Shown in pieces: positions 27,776-37,128 of a DNA stretch of 64,000 nucleotides. The notes under the pieces are model-generated. The model was not told where the DNA came from. It saw nothing but the letters and a program-made list of their open reading frames with translations, and ran no database searches. The stretch's first letter is position 1. Every line of letters begins with the position of its first letter. The translations under genes and the position numbers were made by a program. Source of the stretch: Treponema sp. (GTDB lineage Bacteria > Spirochaetota > Spirochaetia > Treponematales > Treponemataceae); the NCBI GenBank assembly GCA_017940005.1, contig JAGAZO010000020.1, positions 124,001 through 188,000 on the forward strand. The letters run 5' to 3'.

Positions 27776-28563
27776 TACATGATTCCTTTCCGAAGACTTG
27801 TCAATTTAGCACGGAGACGAAGATTCGCCTTTGTATGGAGCTGCGAAATGCGCGACTCACTCACGTTGAGCACTTGTCCAATCTCTTTAAACGTCAAATC
27901 TTCATGATAGTACAAGACGATTACCATCTTTTCCTTTTCCGGCAACTCGTTGATTGCCTCTGCTATCACTTTTTTGATTTCTTCGCGCTCTACAATCGCG
28001 TCGGGATTCATACTTGACGGAGATTCAATGCTGTCGCCGATAGACATACTTGCAGAATCGTCACCGTTGTGCCACACGTCATTGAGCGAAAGCACGCTTG
28101 TACCCGACACTTTCATAATTGTGCGATGGTAATCGTCTTCGCTCATGCCGAGCGACTCTGCAATTTCTGCATCACTCGCTGTTCTTCCGAGTCGTGCCTC
28201 AAGCACATTTATTGCATCTTCAATTTCGCGTGACTTTTGCCGAACTGAACGGGGCACCCAGTCAATCTGACGGAGCTCATCAAAAATTGCACCACGAATG
28301 CGGGTAACAGCATATGTTTTAAATTTTACATTTTTAGCCGTATCGTATTTTTCAATCGCATCGAGCAAACCGAATTGACCGAAGCCAACCAGATCGTCAA
28401 ATTCCACACTGCCTGGCATGCCAACAGAAATTTTTCCTGCAACATATTTTACGAGCGGCATATATTGCCGTATGAATTTATCACGGAGCGCTTGCGACTT
28501 CGTTTTACGATATTCTTCCCAGAGTTTGTCTTCTTCTTTTTCGTCATTGACCTGGTCTGCCAT
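27775..28563 (-). CDS. whiG: RNA polymerase sigma factor, FliA/WhiG (sigma28) family
   Basis: 262 residues. Region 2 (FDDLVGFGQFGLLDAIEKYD, then KFKTYAVTRIRGAIFDELRQ and DWVPRSVRQK), region 3 (RLGRTASDAEIAESLGMSED) and region 4 (LPEKEKMVIVLYYHEDLTFK, ESRISQLHTKANLRLR) are all present, in FliA order. It should direct late flagellar and chemotaxis genes. A CCGATAA element upstream of flbD may be one of its targets. AGGGTGAG precedes the ATG. Confidence 0.93.
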   Translation of the reverse strand: MADQVNDEKEEDKLWEEYRKTKSQALRDKFIRQYMPLVKYVAGKISVGMPGSVEFDDLVGFGQFGLLDAIEKYDTAKNVKFKTYAVTRIRGAIFDELRQIDWVPRSVRQKSREIEDAINVLEARLGRTASDAEIAESLGMSEDDYHRTIMKVSGTSVLSLNDVWHNGDDSASMSIGDSIESPSSMNPDAIVEREEIKKVIAEAINELPEKEKMVIVLYYHEDLTFKEIGQVLNVSESRISQLHTKANLRLRAKLTSLRKGIM

Positions 28564-28572
28564 AACTCACCC

Positions 28573-29283
28573 TTATTGATTTTCTTTTGCAAGAACAGTA
28601 CTTATAGCTTTTACCATAAGTGCCGTATCTTTTTCGCTGAATGCAGCATTAGAACTTTTTTTTTCTGCTCGTGAGACAGAAAAATCAGTATCAGCATCTG
28701 CTTGCTCATGGGAAAAAGATGCTGCCTGCAAAACTTGCAAGTCTTGAAAACTCGGTAATTCATCGAGTGTTTCGTCTTTAGAAACGCCGTTTATTGATTT
28801 CGGCACTTCTTTCCCCGATAGTGTGGCAGTTGACTCCTGTAACGGCGTAGGCACAAAACCATCGTCGCCATTTTTTTCTTCTGGAGCTGCACGTTCATCA
28901 TGTTCGCGGAGTGCATCCACATTTTCTGCAATGTTTTCATGCGAAGCAACTGCCGCATAATCTTCCTCGCTGAGCATCTGATGGTTTTCACCGACATAAA
29001 ACTGGGGAGCATCCTCATCTTTTGGCAAATCTTCGTCCTGTACTACAATATCGACAACACCGCCGCTAGTACGCTTTTCTTCCGAAGGCAACTGCCCAAC
29101 ATCAATTTTAAGGATGCCATCAAACAAAAAAGTTATCAAAAATCCAAGACATGCAAAAACTGCTGCAAAAACGAGCGCAATAATCAACATGCGGATAAAA
29201 CTACCGTGTGAAAACAAACCGAAAATAAAAGACCAGAGGAAGCCGAACAAAGCGAAACCTATGATGAAACGTATTTTCTTCAT
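28573..29283 (-). CDS. Membrane protein of unknown function between flhG and the sigma factor
   Basis: 236 residues: two N-terminal membrane helices (FIIGFALFGFLWSFIFGLFS and MLIIALVFAAVFACLGFLIT), then a long acidic, probably disordered cytoplasmic tail. A treponemal gene occupies the same place between the flhG and whiG homologues in other members, but its role is not known. AGGAGG precedes the ATG. A TATAAT sits upstream at 29317-29322, so this gene could begin a sub-operon with the sigma factor. Confidence 0.65.
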   Translation of the reverse strand: MKKIRFIIGFALFGFLWSFIFGLFSHGSFIRMLIIALVFAAVFACLGFLITFLFDGILKIDVGQLPSEEKRTSGGVVDIVVQDEDLPKDEDAPQFYVGENHQMLSEEDYAAVASHENIAENVDALREHDERAAPEEKNGDDGFVPTPLQESTATLSGKEVPKSINGVSKDETLDELPSFQDLQVLQAASFSHEQADADTDFSVSRAEKKSSNAAFSEKDTALMVKAISTVLAKENQ

Positions 29284-29316
29284 TGCACCTCCTGTCTTAA
29301 AAATTTATCAAATATT

Positions 29317-29322
29317 ATTATA
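29317..29322 (-). promoter_or_regulatory. Candidate internal -10 upstream of the sigma-factor sub-operon
   Basis: Perfect TATAAT on the minus strand in a 66-bp gap, 33 bp before the ATG at 29283. The -35 is weak (TGTATT at 17 bp), so support is moderate. Confidence 0.35.
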
Positions 29323-29349
29323 CACTATAATTAAATAAAAATACAGTAC

Positions 29350-30249
29350 TCAAATAGCATGGTCGCTTTTTTTGCTCAAAAATTTGCGCAAAAAACTTGT
29401 GACGCCTGCGCTTTCAGGCATATCCGTCTTTTCAATGCGTCCGATGATGTGCTTAATGCATACGGCAGGTTTGGAAGTAGGATTTACAATCATGAACGGC
29501 TTTTGTCGTATTACAGAAGTCTGTACCACAGGATCGTCGTACACAAAGCCTATGTAGTCAACTTTATAGCCGAGAAACTGACTCACGATTGTAATAATTC
29601 TCTCAGAGATGCGTTTGCCTTCATCTGCTGAATGAACGCGGTTAACAAGCAACTTTAAATTTACTGGATGCTCAACAACTTCTGTCGTAATGATTTTGAT
29701 GATTCCATATGCATCGGTAATCGCAGTAGGTTCAGGCGTTGTCACTACGTACACTTCGTCTGCCGCTGCTACAAACTGGAGCACATTGTTTGCGACGCCT
29801 GCAGAAGTATCGATAATTATTATGTCGGCAGAGCCAAGAGAACTGAACTGCTTTGCAAAATTATCAAGCTCTTCAACAGAAAGATTGGCAATTTTTGAAA
29901 AACCATTTGCTCCGGCAATAAATTTTATGCCAAATTCAGTGTCGAGGATAATTTCCTTCATCGTCTTTTTTTTATTAATCACATGCATGAGATTATATGG
30001 CGGCACTTGATTGAGGAGCACATTCACATTAGCCATGCCCAAGTCGCCGTCAATCAAGATGACTTTTTTGCCAATCTGTGCATATGCTATGGCCATGTTC
30101 ACCGCAACATTCGTTTTACCGACGCCGCCTTTCCCACTCGTTATAGCGAGAATGCGCGTCTTATGCGATTTTTTTTCAGAAACCGTCTTTTTCTTTTGCG
30201 ACACATCTTCTTCCATAAGTTCCCGTAAGCCTTCTGCCTGTTCTTCCAT
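29350..30249 (-). CDS. flhG: FlhG/FleN MinD-like ATPase
   Basis: 299 residues. A deviant Walker A motif typical of MinD/ParA proteins (ITSGKGGVGKTNVAVNMA) follows a charged N-terminal segment; DGDLGMANVNVLL and IIIDTSAGVANNVL (Walker B region) complete the fold. FlhG controls flagellar number and placement by acting on the FlhF GTPase. It is 19 bp after flhF. The N-terminal activation-helix motif seen in some FlhG proteins is not obvious. Confidence 0.92.
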   Translation of the reverse strand: MEEQAEGLRELMEEDVSQKKKTVSEKKSHKTRILAITSGKGGVGKTNVAVNMAIAYAQIGKKVILIDGDLGMANVNVLLNQVPPYNLMHVINKKKTMKEIILDTEFGIKFIAGANGFSKIANLSVEELDNFAKQFSSLGSADIIIIDTSAGVANNVLQFVAAADEVYVVTTPEPTAITDAYGIIKIITTEVVEHPVNLKLLVNRVHSADEGKRISERIITIVSQFLGYKVDYIGFVYDDPVVQTSVIRQKPFMIVNPTSKPAVCIKHIIGRIEKTDMPESAGVTSFLRKFLSKKSDHAI

Positions 30250-30268
30250 AATTTATACTCCAAATTTA

Positions 30269-31486
30269 CTACTCGCCAAATTCATCTTCTATATGTATGC
30301 GATCCACATCAAAACCTGAAAGATTGATAAGGAACTGCACTGTATCAGCACGACGTATATCGCGTACAACATTTTGTCCATCTGTGATATACGAAATCTT
30401 TTTGTTTTTTTCATGAAGCACGCTGATGATATTACCGTATTGATGACTCTCATCGCACTTTGTAACAATAACAGAGCCATATCCAAACGGCTCGTAATTC
30501 TGAATAATATTTTCCAAGTCGCGCGCTTTCGTTGAAGCAGCAACAGAGAGATATACATCAGGATGGAGACCACGAATCTCTAACAGAGATTTCATCTCGC
30601 CTATGTGCTTTGAATCGTTCGGACTGTAGCCGCTTGTGTCGATAAAAATAGCGTCAACGCTATTTTTCTTTTCGTCGTAAATCTTTTTTAAATCTTCTAC
30701 GGATTCTGCTTTTTCAACTTGCGTTTCAAGCAAATCGCCAAATCGTGCAATCTGTTCGTATGCCCCAACCCTCATGCTGTCTATCGTAATAAAACTAAAA
30801 TCAGGAATTTTGTAATGAGCCTCTCTTGCCTCCACAACTTTTTTTGCTGCAAGTTTTGCGAGCGTCGTTGTCTTACCTACACCTGTCGGTCCTACGATGA
30901 CGACAACATGCGGCGGACGCGGCGCGCGAGCAGGGGCGATTGAAATTGAATGCCCTATCCAGTCGACAACTTTACGTTCAACCGCTTTAAAATCATCGAG
31001 CGCTTCCAAAGAAAAAGTTTTTTTTATCTTTTCAGTCATCTCGTTGATATATGAAAAAGTAAATTCATTATCCGCAAGCATCTCTTCAATTTTTTTAATT
31101 GTTGCATGTTTCTCGCCAGAAGCAAATGCAATGCCTTGAATCTGTTTTGCTAAGTCGTCTTTCATCTCTGAAATTTTTGTGTTGATTGCAGCCACCTGTG
31201 CAGTCATTGCCGCCGTTTTCAAAAGCTCCTCTTGATTCTTTTTAAAGGCAGCCAATTTATCTGCTTGCATCTCATTTTTGACAGAACGCTCGGAACTGCT
31301 GCTTACTGTGTATGAAACTTCTAGCAACTCTTTGTGACCAAACAACAGTTTTGGCTTGAGTATAGTACGCATATCACGGATAGTATAATCGCGTCCAAAT
31401 TGCATGTACAGCTTTTCTCTGCATTCTTCAAGCGTCTTTCCTGTCATCTTCATCACGGGTAATTGCTGTTGTTCAGCGCTATACAT
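30269..31486 (-). CDS. flhF: FlhF, SRP-family GTPase for flagellar placement
   Basis: 405 residues. The N-terminal B domain starts near MTGKTLEECREKLYMQFGRD; the NG GTPase domain has GPTGVGKTTTLAKLAAKK (P-loop), ITIDSMRVGAYEQI, IFIDTSGYSPND and VTKCDE. It is the third member of the SRP GTPase family and marks the cell pole for basal-body assembly. It overlaps flhA by 8 bp. Confidence 0.93.
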   Translation of the reverse strand: MYSAEQQQLPVMKMTGKTLEECREKLYMQFGRDYTIRDMRTILKPKLLFGHKELLEVSYTVSSSSERSVKNEMQADKLAAFKKNQEELLKTAAMTAQVAAINTKISEMKDDLAKQIQGIAFASGEKHATIKKIEEMLADNEFTFSYINEMTEKIKKTFSLEALDDFKAVERKVVDWIGHSISIAPARAPRPPHVVVIVGPTGVGKTTTLAKLAAKKVVEAREAHYKIPDFSFITIDSMRVGAYEQIARFGDLLETQVEKAESVEDLKKIYDEKKNSVDAIFIDTSGYSPNDSKHIGEMKSLLEIRGLHPDVYLSVAASTKARDLENIIQNYEPFGYGSVIVTKCDESHQYGNIISVLHEKNKKISYITDGQNVVRDIRRADTVQFLINLSGFDVDRIHIEDEFGE

Positions 31487-33665
31487 TTTTGATTGTTACT
31501 CCTGCTTTATCTTCTGCAATTTCGCCGACAACTTCGACTTTTATACTCCTTCCTGCAGCGAGTATCTCGCTGACAGAAATTATTATTATATCCGGCATTT
31601 CGCGACTTGTCGCCTTCCATACGAGACGACGTACATTTGGTGCGCACATGATCACTGGCAAATACCCCTTATTTCTTATCGCATTGTACGCACTTACAAC
31701 AGCGCTCTCCCACAAGCGTGCATCGACAGGATCAAGCGCCGCAAACGGTTCCGAACCATCTGACGGGCGTGTAGCGTGCTCCAGAATCATCTGTGATAAA
31801 TCTTGCGACAGATTCATCACGCGCAATGTGTTATCATCATCCGCATACTGCTTGCAAATCTGCAAGCCGAGCGCCTCTCGTACTTTTTCAACTAAATCCC
31901 ACGTATTCTTCGTAATAGCACCATAGTTTGCGAGCGTTTCCAAAATGATGACAATATTGCGTATTGACACACGCTCCTCAAGCAACGCCTGAAGCACTTT
32001 CTGAATATCGCCATACGTAAACTTTGTGCGCTCGCCGTTGAGCACTTCATCAACAACAACAGAATTCGTCTCTTTTATGCGGTTGATAATGGCAGATACT
32101 TCTTGACGGCCTAAAATTTCTGCTGCATGAGCTTTAATGATTTCCGTAAGATGCGTTGCAATTATTGTGGGCGGGTCAACAACAGTATACCCCGCTCGCT
32201 CAGCCTCTGTGCGCCGCTCTTCTGGAACCCAGATTGCATTCATGCCAAACGCAGGATCCTTTGTCTTTTCTCCCTGAATCTCTTCCGAAACCATGCCGGT
32301 ATTCATGCACATATAATATCCGAGACGGATTTTGCTTCTGCCCGCCTCAATGCCACGTATTTTAAAACTGTACTCGTTTGGATCAAGCGTCATATTGTCA
32401 ACAATGCGAATGGGCGGCACAATGAGACCTAAGTCGAGCGCAGATTCATGCCTGATTCGCGTGATGCGCTCAAGCAGCTCGGCGCCTTTTTCCTTGTCTA
32501 CAAGCGGAATGAGCGCATATCCCAATTCAAGAGAAAGCGTGTCGAGCGGCGCAATAGAACCCGCATCAGAAGAAGCAGTGCCGCCTGCACCTTGCGTCGT
32601 ATTTTTCGTCGCAGCAGCAGCACCTTGTGCCTTTTTCTGTTCATGTGAACGAGACAAACGAAAGCCCATAAAAAAGAAAAACGCGCCAAGCACTATGAGC
32701 AATATCGTTGCACTCGCCCCATTTTTTATAAATGCAATCCCCATGAGCGCGAGCGCAGCCCCTACGATTTCGTATACATGACCGTCAATAGTGAAATTCT
32801 CTGCAAGCTCTTTTTCAAACGGCTCATCAGTGCTGCTTCCTGTAACGATGAGACCAGTTGCAAACGAAAGCATGAGCGACGGAATCTGCGACATGAGCCC
32901 GTCGCCAATTGTCAATTTTACGTATGAGAGCAACGCGTCTCCTGCGGACATACCGTTGAGAGCCATGCCAACGGCAAATCCTCCGAGCAAATTGACAACA
33001 GTGATAAAGATACCTGCCTTGACATTGCCCGATACAAATTTTGATGCACCGTCCATTGTCGAATAAAAATCAACAGAGCGATCAAGTGCATCCTGCTCTC
33101 GCTGCGCTTCTTCTTCTGTTATCAAGCCGCTGTTGAGTCGATTGCCAATATCAAATTTTTTCGTGCTCATAGAATCGAGCGAAAACCGCGCGGCAACTTC
33201 CGAGACACGCGTGGCACCTTTAGTGATTACAACAACTTGCACAACAATCAATATGATGAATATGACAAAGCCTATGACGACTGGTGTCGCACCAGTGCCG
33301 CCACCAGTGACAATATTTGCAAACGCCTGCACCATTGCGCTTTGGCTATGAGAAAGGCCACGCGGATTCACTGGATTTGCAAGGATGAGACGCGTCGAAG
33401 ATATATTTATGCCAAGTCCAAAAAGCGTTGCAAACAAAAGGATGCGCGGAAACGTTGTAAAATCTGTTGCGCGTGGCGTATACATGACAGTAAGCAATAT
33501 AACAATTGAAAGGGCAAGATTGAGCGCCATTGTAATATCGATAAATACGCGCGGCATTGGAATAACGAGAAAAAGCGCAACGATAACGACTGCAACACCA
33601 ACAATATTGCGCTGTAAAAAATTTAGAACAGTTATGGTATTAACTCTTCTCGCTTCTTCTGCCAT
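31479..33665 (-). CDS. flhA: Flagellar export apparatus protein FlhA
   Basis: 728 residues from the ATG at 33665, which is preceded by GGGTGGG; a TTG six codons earlier is less likely. Eight membrane helices occupy the first 330 residues, with the FHIPEP signature region (LFATLFGLGINISSTRLILA, and GDGLMSQIPSLMLSFATGLI). The soluble C-terminal domain includes RTEAERAGYTVVDPPTIIAT and HLTEIIKAHAAEILGRQEV. It is the large proton-coupled subunit of the flagellar type III export gate. Confidence 0.96.
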   Translation of the reverse strand: MAEEARRVNTITVLNFLQRNIVGVAVVIVALFLVIPMPRVFIDITMALNLALSIVILLTVMYTPRATDFTTFPRILLFATLFGLGINISSTRLILANPVNPRGLSHSQSAMVQAFANIVTGGGTGATPVVIGFVIFIILIVVQVVVITKGATRVSEVAARFSLDSMSTKKFDIGNRLNSGLITEEEAQREQDALDRSVDFYSTMDGASKFVSGNVKAGIFITVVNLLGGFAVGMALNGMSAGDALLSYVKLTIGDGLMSQIPSLMLSFATGLIVTGSSTDEPFEKELAENFTIDGHVYEIVGAALALMGIAFIKNGASATILLIVLGAFFFFMGFRLSRSHEQKKAQGAAAATKNTTQGAGGTASSDAGSIAPLDTLSLELGYALIPLVDKEKGAELLERITRIRHESALDLGLIVPPIRIVDNMTLDPNEYSFKIRGIEAGRSKIRLGYYMCMNTGMVSEEIQGEKTKDPAFGMNAIWVPEERRTEAERAGYTVVDPPTIIATHLTEIIKAHAAEILGRQEVSAIINRIKETNSVVVDEVLNGERTKFTYGDIQKVLQALLEERVSIRNIVIILETLANYGAITKNTWDLVEKVREALGLQICKQYADDDNTLRVMNLSQDLSQMILEHATRPSDGSEPFAALDPVDARLWESAVVSAYNAIRNKGYLPVIMCAPNVRRLVWKATSREMPDIIIISVSEILAAGRSIKVEVVGEIAEDKAGVTIKNV

Positions 33666-33686
33666 TTTTCCCACCCGGCTCAAAAG

Positions 33687-34862
33687 TTATTTTTCAGAGT
33701 CCAAATATTGTATATGCGCATAAACAAGCGCAACAGTTTCCAAATATTGTGATGGTATTATATCACCAATTTGTGTATTTGCATAGAGTGCGCGCGCAAG
33801 CGGACGGTTCTCCACAACAGGCACATTATTCTCACCTGCAATGCGCCGCATGAGCAACGCCATCTCATCTTCACCTTTTGCAGTTACTTGAGGAGCATCA
33901 TACAGCGCTGCATCATATTTGAGCGCAACAGCAAAATGCGTTGGATTGGTAATTACAACGTCCGCTTCGCGCACCGCTTGCGGCATGTTCTGCTGTAAAA
34001 TATTCCGTTGCGCTTGCTGCAAACGGTTTTTCATTTCAGGGTCACCTTCGAGTTCCTTGTACTCCTCTTTCACTTCCTGTTTTGTCATGCGCATCTGCTC
34101 GCGGAATTGATAGCGCTGCACAAAATAATCGGGAATCGCTATCACTAAAAAAACAATTGCAGCCATAACAAGCAATTCTGCTGCCATGCGCGCAATAAAA
34201 CTGATTGCCATACCAACATTTCCATTTTGAATTTCAAGCAAAAGTACAGGAACATCCCGCCTAATAAAAAAATACGCGATAATCCCGATGACAGCAACTT
34301 TGCCAATAGATTTAATAATGTTAAAAATTCCACGAAAAGAAAAAATTGTATTACGAAAATACTCGATAAAGTTCGGCACGATTTTTTTAAAATTCGGCTC
34401 AATCGTTTTTGTCGTAAAAAGAAATCCGCGGTTTTGAATAATATTTCCAACAATTCCTCCAACAACAGCAACAGCGGCAACCGGAAGCACGAGGCGCAAA
34501 AAGAAAAAATAAAATGCACGAGCAAGATTCGGATCATTGACCTGCGGATTAATGCAGCGCAAAAAATAATATCTGAAGATGGCGGCACAATCACGGAGCA
34601 TGTATGGTCCCATGAAAATGAGCATAACTACAGCAAGCAGCATAACAAGCGCACTGTTAAGCTCTTGACTCTTTGCAACGCGCCCCTCTTTCCGCGCTTT
34701 TTCAAGTTTTGTCTCTGTAGGCTCCTCTGTGCGCCCTTCATCTTCAGCTGCAAACCACTGTAAATCAATACGCATAAATGGCGCGCGGCAAGGAAACACT
34801 GCCACATAATTCTTGTCAAAGAAACAGGTGCGGCTTTCAGCAGCAACTGATTCGCGAATCAT
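33687..34862 (-). CDS. flhB: Flagellar export apparatus protein FlhB
   Basis: 391 residues, with a longer N-terminus than in enterobacteria. The family start motif EDEGRTEEPTETKLEKARKE appears near residue 40, four membrane helices follow, and the self-cleavage site NPTH is seen in VVITNPTHFAVALKYD. It switches export substrate specificity from hook to filament. The reading frame overlaps fliR by 4 bp (ATGA), which supports the early start; a Met at residue 30 (MRIDLQWFAAEDE) is an alternative start closer to the family length. Confidence 0.93.
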   Translation of the reverse strand: MIRESVAAESRTCFFDKNYVAVFPCRAPFMRIDLQWFAAEDEGRTEEPTETKLEKARKEGRVAKSQELNSALVMLLAVVMLIFMGPYMLRDCAAIFRYYFLRCINPQVNDPNLARAFYFFFLRLVLPVAAVAVVGGIVGNIIQNRGFLFTTKTIEPNFKKIVPNFIEYFRNTIFSFRGIFNIIKSIGKVAVIGIIAYFFIRRDVPVLLLEIQNGNVGMAISFIARMAAELLVMAAIVFLVIAIPDYFVQRYQFREQMRMTKQEVKEEYKELEGDPEMKNRLQQAQRNILQQNMPQAVREADVVITNPTHFAVALKYDAALYDAPQVTAKGEDEMALLMRRIAGENNVPVVENRPLARALYANTQIGDIIPSQYLETVALVYAHIQYLDSEK

Positions 34863-35656
34863 GTTCCGCCTCCAGCAATGATGCCGAGCAGCGAAGTAAT
34901 TCCGGAATTGAACGAGCGCTCAAAAAAATCACAGAGCGGAGGAATAAGCGCAGTGATGATAAGAAACGACACGAGCAACATAAGCGCAAATCCTTCTGAT
35001 AAAAGATTCATTTGAGGAGCGGCGCGCGCAAGTATGCCAAGGCTTATGCTCACTAGTAGCAGTGTACCTGAAATGGGAATTGCGATGACAAGCGCATCTG
35101 CAAAGAGTTCTGTGAGGCTCCTTGTAAAAAATAAAACTATCCGTTCCCGCGCTTCAAGCAATTTAAATACATTCATCGTTGTGCAGCTTGCATATAAACC
35201 GCGCAAAAATAATTTTTGAAACCATTTGCTCTGCAAAAAAATAAGCGTTGCTACAAGATTCAGATATTGCCCCATGAGCGGATTTTCAACTTGCGCAAGC
35301 GTATCATACACTTCGGATGCGCTCAATCCCATTTGAAATGCAAAAAACTGTCCTGCCGTACTGAACACAGAAAAAATAATCGTTACAAAAAATCCGATGA
35401 TGACTCCTATCATCGCTTCGCCGATTAACAAAAACACATACGTCAAATCAAACAATCCCGACGGAGAGATGTACGAAGCATACGCAGAAAAATCTGCATG
35501 AGGCAGCACGATATATGTCATGTAGCCTGCAAGCGCGATTTTTGCCGTTCGCGAAACAGAACGCATTGAAAAAAGCGGCAACGTCATGAGCACAGCAAAA
35601 CATCGCACGGCGATGAGCAGAAACAGGGGAGCCTGTACCACAATGCTGTCTATCAT
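34859..35656 (-). CDS. fliR: Flagellar export apparatus protein FliR
   Basis: 265 residues with about six membrane helices. Family segments seen are LFLIAVRCFAVLMTLPLFSM at the start, GEAMIGVIIGFFVTIIFSVF, and FQMGLSASEVYDTLAQVENP. FliR forms the export gate with FliP and FliQ. It lies 12 bp after fliQ. Confidence 0.93.
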   Translation of the reverse strand: MIDSIVVQAPLFLLIAVRCFAVLMTLPLFSMRSVSRTAKIALAGYMTYIVLPHADFSAYASYISPSGLFDLTYVFLLIGEAMIGVIIGFFVTIIFSVFSTAGQFFAFQMGLSASEVYDTLAQVENPLMGQYLNLVATLIFLQSKWFQKLFLRGLYASCTTMNVFKLLEARERIVLFFTRSLTELFADALVIAIPISGTLLLVSISLGILARAAPQMNLLSEGFALMLLVSFLIITALIPPLCDFFERSFNSGITSLLGIIAGGGT

Positions 35657-35668
35657 ATGTTTCAGCCT

Positions 35669-35938
35669 TTATCGCGCAAATTGCGGAATCATGTTGAAAA
35701 GCACAATAGTATAATTCCGCAAATGAGAAAGCATCCAGCCGCCAAGCAACGCAAGCACTGCGAGCATAGAAAGAATTTTTGGCAAAAATGTAAGCGTCTG
35801 CTCTTGGATAGATGTTGTCGCCTGAAAAATTGCGACAATCAAACCGACAACGAGCGCGGTGCTCAGTATGGGTGCAGCAAGGATAAACACTTCAAATACT
35901 CCACCGCGAATCAAATTGACAACTTGCCCTATTGACAA
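35669..35938 (-). CDS. fliQ: Flagellar export apparatus protein FliQ
   Basis: 89 residues, two membrane helices, starting SIGQVVNLIRGGVFEVFILA and with IFQATTSIQEQTLTFLPK in the loop, as in FliQ. A GTG at 35941 is in frame, but GGAGG lies only 2 bases before it, while the TTG at 35938 has the ideal 5-base spacing and gives the usual start, so TTG is chosen. That ribosome site is the 3' tail of repeat array A. Confidence 0.9.
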   Translation of the reverse strand: MSIGQVVNLIRGGVFEVFILAAPILSTALVVGLIVAIFQATTSIQEQTLTFLPKILSMLAVLALLGGWMLSHLRNYTIVLFNMIPQFAR

Positions 35939-35942
35939 CACT

Positions 35943-36271
35943 ACCTCCTCAAAAAATCAACGAGCAAACATCAGTTTGCGAGATGATTTTTTGCGCGCGT
36001 TCGCAATGAAATGAGAATGCGCAGTAAATCGCAGTTTGCACTGCAAACTGCCAAAGAGACAAGCTGACGCTATTTTAGGCAGCTTGGCTCTTACACCTCC
36101 TCAAAAAATCAACGAGCAAACATCAGTTTGCGAGATGATTTTTTGCGCGCGTTCGTAATGAAATGAGAACGCACAGTAAATCGCAGTTTGCACTGCAAAC
36201 TGCCAAAGAGACAAGCTGACGCTATTTTAGGCAGCTTGGCTCTTACACCTCCTCAAAAAATCAACGAGCAA
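35943..36271 (-). repeat. Tandem repeat array A: two 152-bp units plus 25 bp, four hairpins each
   Basis: Units at 35943-36094 and 36095-36246 differ at only three bases that I see; a 25-bp third piece (36247-36271) repeats the unit end. Read on the coding strand, each unit has H1 (AAGCTG ... CAGCTT, loop containing CTAAAATAGCG), H2 (GCAGTTTGCAGTGCAAACTGC-like, a near-perfect palindrome), H3 (GCGCGTTC-type arms around CTCATTTCATTGC) and H4 (AAAAAATCA, bulge, GCAAAC-TGAT-GTTTGC, bulge, TGATTTTTT), then GAGGAGGT. The copy nearest fliQ supplies the fliQ ribosome site. There is no open reading frame of note. This explains the whole 340-bp fliP-fliQ gap. Confidence 0.9.
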
Positions 36272-36278
36272 TAGTGCG

Positions 36279-37127
36279 TCAACGCAGCACAGATACAAAC
36301 AACTGCTGCGTCAACAGCCCCCACCCGTCAACAAGCACAAACAGCATGAGCTTAAACGGCATGGAAATCTGCACAGGCGGAAGCATCATCATGCCCATGG
36401 ACATAAGAATGCTCGCCACAACCATATCGATTATGATAAACGGTATATACAGAAGTACGCCTATTTTGAATGCAACGGTAAGTTCATGCAAAATATATGC
36501 AGGAATTAATATGTGCGTCGGCACATCTGCAAGTGTATTCGGTCTATCCAATTGCGCCATAGACATGAAGAGCGAAATATAGCTCGTATCTTCCGCCATC
36601 TGCCGATACATGAAAATACGTAACGGTGCTTCCGCCTGTTCATATGCAGACTCAATTGTTATCTCACCGTCTGAAAGTGGACGGAACGAATTTGTATACA
36701 CTTGCGTGAGTGTAGGCCACATAACAAAGACTGTCATAAAAAATGCAATGCCATTGAGCACAGCAGTCGGCGGCACCTGTTGAAGTGAAAGCGCACGTTT
36801 AATAAAATCGAGCACGATTGAAAACCGCAAAAAGCATGTGACAAGAATCAATATGCTCGGTGCAAGCGTAAGCACAGTGAGTAGTAAAAGCAGCTGCACA
36901 GAAAATGCAACTTCTTCACCAGACTGCGGTTGCGTAATGTTTATGTCTATATTCGGCACTTGCGCAGGACGCACCGTGCGTCCCATTTCCGTAACGCCTT
37001 GCGCAGCGCGTTCAGGAAAATTACGATTTTGCTGAGCTATAGCAGGGAATACGCAAAAAAATCCAAGTGCTGCAAAACAAACGAGCAACTTTTTTCGCTG
37101 TGCAAATAGTAATAGCCTTTTGTGCAT
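36279..37127 (-). CDS. fliP: Flagellar export apparatus protein FliP
   Basis: 282 residues from the ATG at 37127, one base after the fliO stop region and with GGAG upstream; the frame runs further upstream within fliO but without reason. It has a cleavable-type signal (LLVCFAALGFFCVFPAIAQ), a linker, and the FliP core: VLTLAPSILILVTCFLRFSI, GIAFFMTVFVMWP, FKIGVLLYIPFIIIDMVVAS and SMGMMMLPPVQISMPFKLML. It forms the centre of the export gate. Confidence 0.95.
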   Translation of the reverse strand: MHKRLLLFAQRKKLLVCFAALGFFCVFPAIAQQNRNFPERAAQGVTEMGRTVRPAQVPNIDINITQPQSGEEVAFSVQLLLLLTVLTLAPSILILVTCFLRFSIVLDFIKRALSLQQVPPTAVLNGIAFFMTVFVMWPTLTQVYTNSFRPLSDGEITIESAYEQAEAPLRIFMYRQMAEDTSYISLFMSMAQLDRPNTLADVPTHILIPAYILHELTVAFKIGVLLYIPFIIIDMVVASILMSMGMMMLPPVQISMPFKLMLFVLVDGWGLLTQQLFVSVLR

Positions 37128-37128
37128 G

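Noticed and set aside
35943-36271. Array A as a CRISPR array
   Set aside because: The whole 152-bp unit is repeated without unique spacers, and there are no cas genes.
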